From CAYWOS01 sp964459985 (lineage in GTDB: Bacteria > Bacillota > Clostridia > Christensenellales > Aristaeellaceae), in the NCBI GenBank assembly GCA_964459985.1, contig CAYWOS010000039.1, forward strand, positions 1 to 22,221: DNA of 22,221 nucleotides. The letters run 5' to 3'. This document shows positions 6,983-13,653 of this stretch, one piece after another. The translations under genes and the position numbers were made by a program. The notes beneath the pieces are model-generated. The model searched no databases. It was not told where the DNA came from and was given only the letters and a program-made list of their open reading frames with translations. Position 1 is the first letter of the stretch. Each line of letters starts with the position of its first letter.

Positions 6983-7674
6983 TGGTCATCGCGCTCATTG
7001 CCGATCTGCACGGCAACCTGCCCGCAACCGAAGCGCTCGAACGCGATCTCAAACGGCGGAATATCGATACGATCTGGTGTCTGGGCGATATGATCGGAAA
7101 AGGCCCGTCCTCCGCCGAAACGATGGACTGGGCGATGGCAAACTGCGACGTCGTCCTGCGCGGCAACTGGGACGAGGGCATCGCGGCGCGGCAGTTCAAG
7201 AACGACCGCTATTACTACGATCAGCTCGGCGACGCGCGCATGAATGCGCTGCTGCAGCTGCCGCTCGAGCATCGGTGCGTGTTGAGCGGGCGCAAAATCC
7301 GCCTGTTCCACGGGCGGCCGGTCATGCAGCCGCTCCGCTTCATTCAGGACGACAAATCGCTGCTCGAGCCCTATTTCGATCCCGATTTCGACGCGGTGTG
7401 CTACGCCGACGCGCACAGGCAGGGCCTGCGGCTGGTCGGCACGGGCAAGCAGCTGATCAACTGCGGCAGCGTGGGCAACGGGCTGGGCGTGCCGATGGCG
7501 CAGTACGCGATCCTGACGGGCGAGGCGGGCGAGGAAAAAGCGCCCTTTGACGTGACGCTCGTCACCGTGCCCTACGACAACGCCCGCGCCGCCGCGCACG
7601 CGCAAAGCGCCGATGGCCTGCACAATGCCGACGCGTACATCAACGAAGTGCTGACCGGGGTGTACTCGAGATAA
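6982..7674 (+). CDS. Calcineurin-like metallophosphoesterase (YfcE/MJ0936-like)
   Basis: 230 aa cytosolic metal-dependent phosphodiesterase or phosphatase. Metal ligands visible: D8 and H10 (IADLHGN), D36 (GDMIGKG), N62 (GNWD), and H in LFHGRP. The usual GHTH motif reads YADAHRQG here, retaining only the second His, followed by the normal INCGSVGNG loop. The last His-x-His metal site is thus altered. ATG 6982 lies in a TGATG overlap with the previous stop, with GAGGAAG upstream; an earlier in-frame ATG at 6964 would overlap more and has no good ribosome site. It is the last gene before a strong terminator. Substrate unknown. Confidence 0.87.
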   Translation: MVIALIADLHGNLPATEALERDLKRRNIDTIWCLGDMIGKGPSSAETMDWAMANCDVVLRGNWDEGIAARQFKNDRYYYDQLGDARMNALLQLPLEHRCVLSGRKIRLFHGRPVMQPLRFIQDDKSLLEPYFDPDFDAVCYADAHRQGLRLVGTGKQLINCGSVGNGLGVPMAQYAILTGEAGEEKAPFDVTLVTVPYDNARAAAHAQSADGLHNADAYINEVLTGVYSR

Positions 7675-7685
7675 AAGGATAAAAC

Positions 7686-7734
7686 AACGCGGGGAGAACC
7701 GTTTCCCGAAAGGAACGGCGCCCCCGCGTTTTTT
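7686..7734. terminator. Strong bidirectional Rho-independent terminator
   Basis: Perfect 9-bp arms AACGCGGGG (7686-7694) and CCCCGCGTT (7722-7730), with an inner 5-bp stem CCGTT (699-703) / AACGG (714-718) in the 7700s. T6 follows on the plus strand (7729-7734). On the minus strand the hairpin is followed by TTGTTTT, so it can also end the GGDEF gene coming the other way. Confidence 0.93.
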
Positions 7735-7875
7735 CCGTGCCGTATGCGCCCGATGGCCCGTCCGACCGACGAATGAATATCTTGATTCTATGGTTCTCTG
7801 TGGGGACGCGGGGGAGAAGTTTTTGACGCAAAAGCCCTTCCTCCGCCTGATTGACCGTCGATTCTCCCGCCCGTT

Positions 7876-8499
7876 TTACCCGTCGTACTTCTTGAGCAGC
7901 ATGTCCAGCGCCTCGCGGAGCATGATCGCCTCGCCGATGCCCTCGCGCTTGGACACGCGCGTCAGGCGCTTGAGCTGCTCCTGCGTGTAGTGCGAGGTCT
8001 TGGTGACCATTTTTTCTTCGCGCGCGAAGCACACGCGGTCGTGCCCCGACGATTTGGCGCGGAACATCGCGCCTTCGGCGCGGCGCACCAGCTCGAAATA
8101 CAGCGCGCTGTCGTCCGTGGCGGCGATGCCGACCGATACGGTCTGACGGCTGCCGTCGGGCAGCGTTACGGGGTAGCCCCGGCGCATTTCCTCCATTTGC
8201 AGGAACGCCTCTTCCTTTTCGGTGCCGTCGGCGTAGATGATGGCGAACTGATCGCCGCCAAAGCGGTACAGCGTCACGCCTTCGCGCGCGAAGCGCTTGA
8301 GGTACTCGCCCGTTTCGATCAGCACGCGGTCGCCCTCGGCGCGGCCGAATTTCTCGTTCACCGTCAAGAAGGAATCCAGATCGATCATGGCGACGACCGT
8401 CTCGACCTCCTCGTCCAGCAGCGCGCCCAGCGCCTTTTCAAAGTCGCGCCCCTTGAGTAATTTGAGCGCCTCGTCCACGGCAGATTTTGTCACAGACAT
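7876..8499 (-). CDS. GGDEF-like domain protein with C-terminal ribbon-helix-helix DNA-binding domain
   Basis: 207 aa, no signal peptide or membrane segment. Residues about 32-150 form a GGDEF fold: MIDLDSF (metal Asp D40), NEKFGRAEGDRVL, then the signature as RFGGDQF (GGDQF at 81-85, Gln where Glu is usual), then TVSVGIA and RRAEGAMFRAKSSG. The inhibitory RxxD site is absent (REGV at 72-75). Residues about 166-207 fit a CopG/Arc-type ribbon-helix-helix: a short strand, YTQEQLKRLTRVSKREG, a turn, then IMLREALDMLLKKY. It may be an inactive, nucleotide-sensing transcription regulator rather than a cyclase. GGGAGGG lies 8 nt upstream of the ATG. It is divergent from tctCBA. Confidence 0.82.
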   Translation of the reverse strand: MSVTKSAVDEALKLLKGRDFEKALGALLDEEVETVVAMIDLDSFLTVNEKFGRAEGDRVLIETGEYLKRFAREGVTLYRFGGDQFAIIYADGTEKEEAFLQMEEMRRGYPVTLPDGSRQTVSVGIAATDDSALYFELVRRAEGAMFRAKSSGHDRVCFAREEKMVTKTSHYTQEQLKRLTRVSKREGIGEAIMLREALDMLLKKYDG

Positions 8500-8532
8500 T
8501 CGGAAAACCCTCCCTTTGAAAGATGATGTCGG

Positions 8533-8571
8533 AAGTATAATTCATAAAGTATTATTTGTCAAGTATTATTT
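8533..8571. repeat. Three 14-bp-spaced iterons over the promoter (candidate operator)
   Basis: Plus-strand copies AAGTATAATT (8533-8542), AAGTATTATTT (8547-8557) and AAGTATTATTT (8561-8571). Copies two and three are identical over 11 bp; copy one differs by one base over 10. The period is exactly 14 bp, and together they cover the -10, spacer and -35 of the GGDEF-RHH promoter. Confidence 0.8.
8534..8562 (-). promoter_or_regulatory. Consensus promoter of the GGDEF-RHH gene
   Basis: Minus strand: TTGACA at 8562-8557, 17-bp spacer, TATACT at 8539-8534, about 35 bp before the ATG. The region is markedly A+T-rich against its neighbours and is overlapped by three 14-bp iterons. Confidence 0.88.
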
Positions 8572-8705
8572 TAGAAATTCTTTTTGTACGATCGCCGCGC
8601 GATCGCGGCGAGACGCAGGAAAGGCGAAACGCGCCGTCGAATGGGAAAAAGGGCTCATGCGGCGCGTCTGCGTGATACGGCGGCCGCCGCCCCGGGAGGA
8701 ACGGA

Positions 8706-9671
8706 ATGAAACGATCGCTTGCCATGGTTTGCGCGCTTTTGCTCGCGCTGGCGCCCTGCGCGCGCGGCGAGGGCTACCCGAAAAGGAACGTTGCCGGCGT
8801 CGTGCAGTGGGGCGCGGGGGGCGGCACCGATTCGCTCATGCGCCCGCTCGCCGCGCTCGCCGAAAAAACGCTCGGCGTCAGCGTCGTCGTGCGCAACATG
8901 ACGGGCGGCGCGGGTTCGATCGCCGCGCAATACGTCCACGAACAGAAAAGGGACGGCTATACGCTGCTTTTCGGCGCGGAAAACCCGGCGCTGTACGAGG
9001 CGCTGGGCATTTCCGATCTCACCTACGACGATTTTGTCTGCGTGCTGCTCGTGGGTGACGAGACGGCGGGCGTCGCCGTGCGCGCCGATTCGCCCTATCG
9101 GACGCTGCCCGATCTGATCGCCGACGCGCTCGCGCGCCCGGGGCAAATCCCCTGCGCCACGACGGGCACGGGCGGGCTGCCGTGGGAGGCGGGCGCGTTT
9201 TTGACGCGCGTGACGGGCGCGACCTTCAACCAGATCCCCTACGACAGCGACGCGTCGGCGCGCACGGCGGTCATGAGCGGCGAGTGCGCGTTCACGATCT
9301 GCAAGGTGCAGTCGGGCATTGAAGCGTGGCGCGCGGGCGATATCCGCTATCTCGCCATGCTCGCCGATTCGCCCGTGCCCGACATGGAAGAGGTGCCGCT
9401 TGTCACGGCGGACTACCCCGATTACGCGCGCTACCTGCCGTGGGGTCCGTTCTACGGCGTTTTTGCCGCCGAGGGGACCGATCCCCAAGTGATCGATGCG
9501 CTGTCGGACGCGTTCCTGACCGCTTTTCGGGACGAGAGCTATCAGGCGCTGCTTTCGCGCTGCCGCGTCAATCCTCTGGGGCTGACGGGGGACGACGCGA
9601 AGCGCTACATCGACGCGTGGCGCGACGCCACGATCGCCGCGCTTCGCGCAAGCGGCGCGATATCGCCGTGA
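8706..9671 (+). CDS. tctC: Tripartite tricarboxylate transporter solute-binding protein TctC (Bug family)
   Basis: 321 aa extracytoplasmic receptor of a TTT-family carboxylate transporter. A Sec-type signal of about 22 residues (KRSLAMVCALLLALAPCARG) has a Cys before the cut region, but LAPC is not a good lipobox. The mature protein has the Bug-family pattern: VQWGAGGGTDSLMRPLA, VVVRNMTGGAG, GYTLLFG, PDLIADALARPG, TGTGGLPWEAGAFL, IPYDSDASARTAVMSGE, and a C-terminal WGPFYGVFAAEGTDP segment. GGGAGGA lies about 6 nt before the ATG. The ligand (tricarboxylate, dicarboxylate or other acid) cannot be read from sequence. It is cotranscribed with tctB, whose GTG overlaps its stop. Confidence 0.92.
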   Translation: MKRSLAMVCALLLALAPCARGEGYPKRNVAGVVQWGAGGGTDSLMRPLAALAEKTLGVSVVVRNMTGGAGSIAAQYVHEQKRDGYTLLFGAENPALYEALGISDLTYDDFVCVLLVGDETAGVAVRADSPYRTLPDLIADALARPGQIPCATTGTGGLPWEAGAFLTRVTGATFNQIPYDSDASARTAVMSGECAFTICKVQSGIEAWRAGDIRYLAMLADSPVPDMEEVPLVTADYPDYARYLPWGPFYGVFAAEGTDPQVIDALSDAFLTAFRDESYQALLSRCRVNPLGLTGDDAKRYIDAWRDATIAALRASGAISP

Positions 9672-10150
9672 GCGGGCGCGAGCCGCTCAAGCCGGGCGAA
9701 AAGGGCTTTACTTTGATATTGCTGGCCGCCGCGCTGTTCCTTTTGTCGCAGGCGATCCTTTTATGGCGCGATCACCCGGGTATCGCGGGCCCGGCCGGCG
9801 TGCCGCTTTTGTCCTCGGCGCTCGTTGCGGCGCTGTTGACGGTCGCCGTTGTGACGAACGTCCGCAAGCCGTCTCAAACGCCGCGCGAGGCGTCCGCGCG
9901 CGAGAAAATCACGCGCGCGCTGCGCTTTGCCGTCTCCCGCGAAGCGCTGATCGCTCTGGCCGCGCTGGCGCTGGGCGGCGCGCTGATCGCGCTGGGCGTT
10001 TCCTTTTATCTCGTCGCGCCGCTTTTCCTCTGGGGGCTGACGAGCGCGTTCTCGCGCGGGAATTATCTCAAAAATATCCTGCCCGCCGCGCTGTGTACGG
10101 CGTTCATCTATGTCGTATTCGGGCTGCTGTTCGGCGTCGCCCTGCCGTAA
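9668..10150 (+). CDS. tctB: Tripartite tricarboxylate transporter small membrane subunit TctB
   Basis: 160 aa with four hydrophobic segments (about 15-32, 39-62, 93-113, 121-155 including the last hairpin), typical of TctB, the small integral membrane partner of TctA. The N-terminus begins SGREPLKPGEKGFTLILL. The reading frame continues far upstream, but the gene must start near the tctC stop; GTG 9668 overlaps that TGA in GTGA, indicating coupling. TctB sequences are poorly conserved, so the call rests on length, topology and its position between tctC and tctA. Confidence 0.87.
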   Translation: MSGREPLKPGEKGFTLILLAAALFLLSQAILLWRDHPGIAGPAGVPLLSSALVAALLTVAVVTNVRKPSQTPREASAREKITRALRFAVSREALIALAALALGGALIALGVSFYLVAPLFLWGLTSAFSRGNYLKNILPAALCTAFIYVVFGLLFGVALP

Positions 10151-10159
10151 GGAGGCCGC

Positions 10160-11674
10160 ATGATCGAATTTCTGCTCGCGCCGGTCAAAGATCCCCTGCT
10201 CATCGCCTATGTCGCGCTGGGCACGCTGCTGGGCGTGTACGTCGGCGCGATTCCCGGCTTGTCGGGCACGATGGCGGTGTCGCTGCTCGTGTCGCTCACC
10301 TTCGGCTGGGACGCCTTTTCCGCCGTGTCGCTGATCGTGGGCGTGTTCGCGGGCGCGGTGTTCGGCGGCTCGCGCTCGGCGATCCTGCTCAATATTCCGG
10401 GCGCGCCCGCCGCCGTCGCCACCGGCTTTGACGGTTATCCGCTGGCGAAAAGGGGCATGGCGGGCGCGGCGATGGGCGTCGCCGCCGTGCAGAGCGTGAT
10501 CGGCACGGCGCTGGGCGTCGCGGCGCTCGCCTTCTGCGCGCCGCTCGTCGCGCGCTTCGCGCTGCGCTTTCAGTCCATGGATTATTTGCTGCTCGCGCTG
10601 ACGGGCATGATGATGGTGGGCAGCCTCGGCGGAAAATCGCTCCTGCGCGGCGCGGTATCGGCGGGGCTGGGCGTGTTTGTCGGCTCTGTCGGCATGGACC
10701 CGCTCACCGCCGTTGCGCGATTCACGTTCGGCGATCCCTACCTGAACGGCGGCGTTTCTTTCATTGTGGCGCTGATCGGGCTGTTCGGCGCGTCGGAGGC
10801 CTTCGCGCAAATGCGCGATCTGAAAACGCCCGCCGCGCGGCAAACGATCGGCCGCGTATTGCCCTCGATCAGGCAAACGCTCAAGCACCTGCCGCTCGCG
10901 CTGCGGAGCGCCGTGATCGGCGTGCTGGTGGGCGCGCTGCCGGGCGCGGGCGGCGATCTGGCGGCGCTGCTCGCCTACGACAGCGCCAAGCGCACCGTCA
11001 AAACGCCCGAAACGCCCTTCGGCGAGGGCGCGATCGAGGGCGTGATCGCGCCCGAAACCGCCAACAACGCCGCGATCGGCGGCGCGTTCATCCCCATGCT
11101 GACGCTGGGCATTCCGGGCGACGCCGTGACCGCCGTGCTGATGGGCGCGCTGACCATGCACGGCCTGCGCCCCGGCCCCAACCTCATGACCGATTCGCCC
11201 GACCTGTTCTGGCTGATCGTGTCCTGTCTGGCGCTGGCGGCGGCGTTCCTGCTGGTTTTCGGGCTGACGGGCATCCGCGCGTTCGTCAGGATCGTCGAGA
11301 TCCCCAAGGCGGTGCTGCTGCCCATGATTCTCGTGCTTTCGGTCGTCGGCGCGTACGCCGTCAACGGCAATCTGTACGACGTTCTCTGGATGCTGCTGTT
11401 CGGCGTCGCCGGCTGCCTGCTCAAGCGCTACGATTACCCGCCCGGCCCGATGGCGCTGGGCGTGATCCTGTGTAATCTGCTCGAAACCAACTTCATCCGC
11501 GCCGCGCGCCTGAGCGGCGGCACGGCGGGCGGGATGCTGGCGCGCGTGTTTTCCTCGCCGCTTTCGGCCGCGCTGCTGATCGCCGTTTTGTTCCTTGGCA
11601 TATCGCAGAGCGCCGCCTACAGGCGCGCGCGGGCGCGCCTCGCAGAGCGCCGCAAAGTCGGGCGAAGGGCATGA
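10160..11674 (+). CDS. tctA: Tripartite tricarboxylate transporter large membrane subunit TctA
   Basis: 504 aa, about 10-12 membrane helices; the main permease subunit that couples carboxylate import to an ion gradient. Recognisable TctA segments: GTLLGVYVGAIPGLSGTMAVSLL near residue 20, FGGSRSAILLNIPGAPAAVATGFDGYPLA around 70-95, GALPGAGGDLAALLAYDSAKR about 255, and GVIAPETANNAAIGGAFIPMLTLGIPGDAVTAVLMGAL about 295-330 (the second glycine/proline-rich repeat). The full family length is present. AAGGAGG lies 7 nt before the ATG, nine bp after tctB. No clear terminator follows. Confidence 0.96.
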   Translation: MIEFLLAPVKDPLLIAYVALGTLLGVYVGAIPGLSGTMAVSLLVSLTFGWDAFSAVSLIVGVFAGAVFGGSRSAILLNIPGAPAAVATGFDGYPLAKRGMAGAAMGVAAVQSVIGTALGVAALAFCAPLVARFALRFQSMDYLLLALTGMMMVGSLGGKSLLRGAVSAGLGVFVGSVGMDPLTAVARFTFGDPYLNGGVSFIVALIGLFGASEAFAQMRDLKTPAARQTIGRVLPSIRQTLKHLPLALRSAVIGVLVGALPGAGGDLAALLAYDSAKRTVKTPETPFGEGAIEGVIAPETANNAAIGGAFIPMLTLGIPGDAVTAVLMGALTMHGLRPGPNLMTDSPDLFWLIVSCLALAAAFLLVFGLTGIRAFVRIVEIPKAVLLPMILVLSVVGAYAVNGNLYDVLWMLLFGVAGCLLKRYDYPPGPMALGVILCNLLETNFIRAARLSGGTAGGMLARVFSSPLSAALLIAVLFLGISQSAAYRRARARLAERRKVGRRA

Positions 11675-11845
11675 TATGACGGCGGGACAAATCGGGCTTT
11701 GCGGCGGTCATCCGTCGCATGCCGCGCGTCGCCGACAGCCGGACGGAATCAATAGGCTTCCTATCGGCGCGCAAAGCGACCGGCGAGTAAGGGAATGAAC
11801 GAGCGGGGAGCAATCAACGCAATGCGGAAAGGTGGTCAAATTCGT

Positions 11846-12265
11846 ATGAATGAACAAATGATAGCGCCGTGCGGGCTCAACTGCGCGGTTTGTAAACGCG
11901 CGCTTGCGCCGGAGAAGCCCTGCCCGGGCTGCCTCGGCGAAAGCGAGAACAAACCCGAATTTTGCGCGCGCCTGTGCGGTATCAGGAACTGCCGAACGCG
12001 CGCGGGTTTCCCCGACCGTTTCTGTGACCAATGCGAGCGCTTTCCATGCGGGGACGTCATGGAAAAGGAGATCCGCTACGCCAACGCGTATCCCCTCATC
12101 GAGTGCCCCATCGGCAACCTCGCGTTTATGCGGCAGTACGGCATGGAGGCGTTGATCGCGCGTGAAACGCAGCGCTGGACGTGCCCGGACTGCGGCGGTA
12201 CCATAGCCGTCCAGACCGGCGTATGCGCGGCGTGCGGCAAGGCATACTCGGATCGGACGCCGTAA
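11846..12265 (+). CDS. DUF3795 cysteine-rich protein with C-terminal zinc ribbon
   Basis: 139 aa. The N-terminus reads MIAPCGLNCAVCKRA, then CPGCLG, KPEFCARLCGIRNC and FCDQCERFPCGD: the cysteine pattern of DUF3795 proteins, which probably bind a metal or Fe-S cluster. The C-terminal 30 residues add a CPDCGG...CAACG zinc ribbon. Function unknown. The start is uncertain: ATG 11846 begins right at the family N-terminus but its AGGTGG is about 11 nt away. In-frame ATGs at 11822 (GGGGAGC upstream) and 11795 are alternatives that add only non-family residues. The 171 bp between tctA and this gene hold no other supported feature. Confidence 0.82.
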   Translation: MNEQMIAPCGLNCAVCKRALAPEKPCPGCLGESENKPEFCARLCGIRNCRTRAGFPDRFCDQCERFPCGDVMEKEIRYANAYPLIECPIGNLAFMRQYGMEALIARETQRWTCPDCGGTIAVQTGVCAACGKAYSDRTP

Positions 12266-12352
12266 GCGCCTGTCAGTTTAGATGTATAGTTTGGCAATTT
12301 CGGTTAATCGTCCCGACACGCGCGGCCGTGCGTCGCGCGGGGGAGAGCGCCT

Positions 12353-12781
12353 TTATTTTCGGTTGATCAGCATAAGCCCGATCAGACAGATCGCGACGCC
12401 GACCAATTTGTTCCATGTCAGCGATTCCTTGTACAGTAGCCATCCGACAAACAACAGCGCGACCGCCAGAAAAGAGCTTTGCACGACCGACGCGGTGCTG
12501 ACCTGCCAGCCCGCCTGATAAGCGAAAATGAAGCCCGTTTCCAGCCCGACGATGACGATGCCGAGAATGAACGGCGCCCAGTTGAGTTTCGCGTACTCGT
12601 GGATCAGGCTGCCGCCCTTGCTGAAGGCAAAGTACATGGCGGCGGAAACGAACGCGCCGATCAGGTAGGTGATTGTCAGGGAGGCGAAGGGGTTCATGCC
12701 CTCCGGCATTGATTTGGCGCATATCTGATACGCCACGTTGGAGAGCACGACCAGACCGATGGGCCAGATCATATGAAACAT
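12353..12781 (-). CDS. Half-size EamA/DMT-superfamily membrane permease
   Basis: 142 aa with five hydrophobic segments (about 5-22, 33-52, 70-88, 95-115, 122-139) and a single EamA unit ending YKESLTWNKLVGVAICLIGLMLI. Full EamA transporters have two such units, so this probably works as a dimer, as small multidrug-resistance type and paired half-size DMT proteins do. The substrate is unknown. AAGGAG lies 9 nt before ATG 12781; a second ATG follows three codons later. It sits 81 bp after the kinase-like gene on the same strand and probably shares its promoter. It converges with the DUF3795 gene across an 87-bp gap with only a poor hairpin. Confidence 0.85.
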   Translation of the reverse strand: MFHMIWPIGLVVLSNVAYQICAKSMPEGMNPFASLTITYLIGAFVSAAMYFAFSKGGSLIHEYAKLNWAPFILGIVIVGLETGFIFAYQAGWQVSTASVVQSSFLAVALLFVGWLLYKESLTWNKLVGVAICLIGLMLINRK

Positions 12782-12862
12782 GGACCGTTTCTCCTTATCC
12801 GATTCGTCGTGACGGGCGTTTTCCGCGCCTGCCGTTATTGCGCGCGCCCGGGGAATGGCGAT

Positions 12863-13414
12863 TTATGATCGCGGGCGACGCCGCGCGGACGCTGTCTGTT
12901 CGCCGCCCGCGCGCGCCGTCAGCGCGATGATCCGATCGGCGGCGATTTCGGCGCTTATGTCGTCCGTATCCAGCTTGATCGTATCGAGCGCGGCGTACAA
13001 CGGCAGCCGCGCGACGCTTCTTTCGAGGATGTCATCGTCTCGCAGGCCGGCGCGGATATCCTTTTCAAGCCGCATGCGCAGCGTGTCTTCGCGGCACATG
13101 AGCGATACGGCGACGATGTCGCAGTCCGCCGTATCGAGGCCGGATAAAACGGCGTCTAAAATGGCCTGCTCGTGCATCACCCAGCAAAACACAATGTTCC
13201 TGTACGCCGAGCAGCGCAGAAACTGATTGAGCAGAAAACGGATGTTTTGCAGCACCATTTCCTTGGTTTCGTCGTTGACCCTGAACGGCCGCGCGTCCCA
13301 GCACCAGTCGCCGTCCAGAAAAACCGCGTCGGGCAGCTTGCGCATGAGCGCACGGCAGACGGTCGTCTTGCCCGCGCCCATCGTCCCGCCGACAACGTAC
13401 AGCCGTTTCGCCAC
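12863..13414 (-). CDS. P-loop kinase-like NTPase
   Basis: 183 aa cytosolic protein. Walker A is GGTMGAGKTTVC at residues about 9-20, followed by LPDAVFLDGDWCWDA, resembling small-molecule or nucleotide kinases, where the DGDW Asp contacts the acceptor substrate. A later CREDTLRMRLEKDIRAGLRDDD segment suits a lid with arginines, and KLDTDDIS is a typical strand before the last helix. The substrate is not identifiable. GTG start at 13414 with GGAGG about 7 nt upstream. The C-terminal 15 residues are Arg-rich and probably disordered. Transcribed divergently from the cas operon; no evidence links it to CRISPR function. Confidence 0.82.
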   Translation of the reverse strand: MAKRLYVVGGTMGAGKTTVCRALMRKLPDAVFLDGDWCWDARPFRVNDETKEMVLQNIRFLLNQFLRCSAYRNIVFCWVMHEQAILDAVLSGLDTADCDIVAVSLMCREDTLRMRLEKDIRAGLRDDDILERSVARLPLYAALDTIKLDTDDISAEIAADRIIALTARAGGEQTASARRRPRS

Positions 13415-13453
13415 CGCGCCGCCTCCCTGTCTTTTCGTTGGATGAACATACCC

Positions 13454-13481
13454 ATTATAGCCGCCGGACGCGCGCTGTCAA
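13454..13481 (-). promoter_or_regulatory. Consensus promoter of the kinase-EamA operon
   Basis: Minus strand: perfect TTGACA at 13481-13476, 16-bp spacer, perfect TATAAT at 13459-13454, about 40 bp before the GTG start. Confidence 0.85.
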
Positions 13482-13560
13482 GGTCGCCGGGCGGCCGGCT
13501 GCTTCGCACCCGTGCGCGTCCTTCCGTGTCGGAATATTTCGCGATTTGTCGATTTTCCTC

Positions 13561-13588
13561 TTGCAATTTTTCCGTATTCTGTTATAAT
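13561..13588 (+). promoter_or_regulatory. Probable promoter of the cas operon
   Basis: TTGCAA at 13561-13566, 16-bp spacer, perfect TATAAT at 13583-13588 with TGT before it (extended -10). Transcription should begin near 13595, about 60 nt before the cas3 ATG. Confidence 0.7.
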
Positions 13589-13600
13589 CTACTTAAAAGA

Positions 13601-13613
13601 ATCAAAATTTGAT
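13601..13613. promoter_or_regulatory. 13-bp palindrome at the cas operon start site
   Basis: ATCAAAATTTGAT: 6-bp arms ATCAAA and TTTGAT around one central base, 13 bp downstream of the -10 box. The position fits a repressor operator; the binding protein is unknown. Confidence 0.45.
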
Positions 13614-13653
13614 CTATTTCATTCTTATAGTTCGCAATTCGAGGGAGAGAAGC

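Noticed and set aside
8592..8611. TCGCCGC/GCGGCGA hairpin as a terminator
   Set aside because: The stem is good, but no T tract follows on the plus strand and none follows on the minus strand; it also lies in a divergent promoter region, where a terminator is not expected.
9761..11161. 466-aa minus-strand frame opposite tctB/tctA
   Set aside because: Arg/Gln/His-rich shadow; TctA on the plus strand is full length with family motifs.
11675..11845. A small gene between tctA and the DUF3795 gene (from ATG 11675 or 11679)
   Set aside because: The short peptide has no domain features and its ribosome site is poor; composition looks like read-through of GC-rich intergenic DNA.
12266..12352. Terminator between the convergent DUF3795 and EamA genes
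   Set aside because: Only a 4-bp GCGC pair precedes TTTATTTT; too weak to call.
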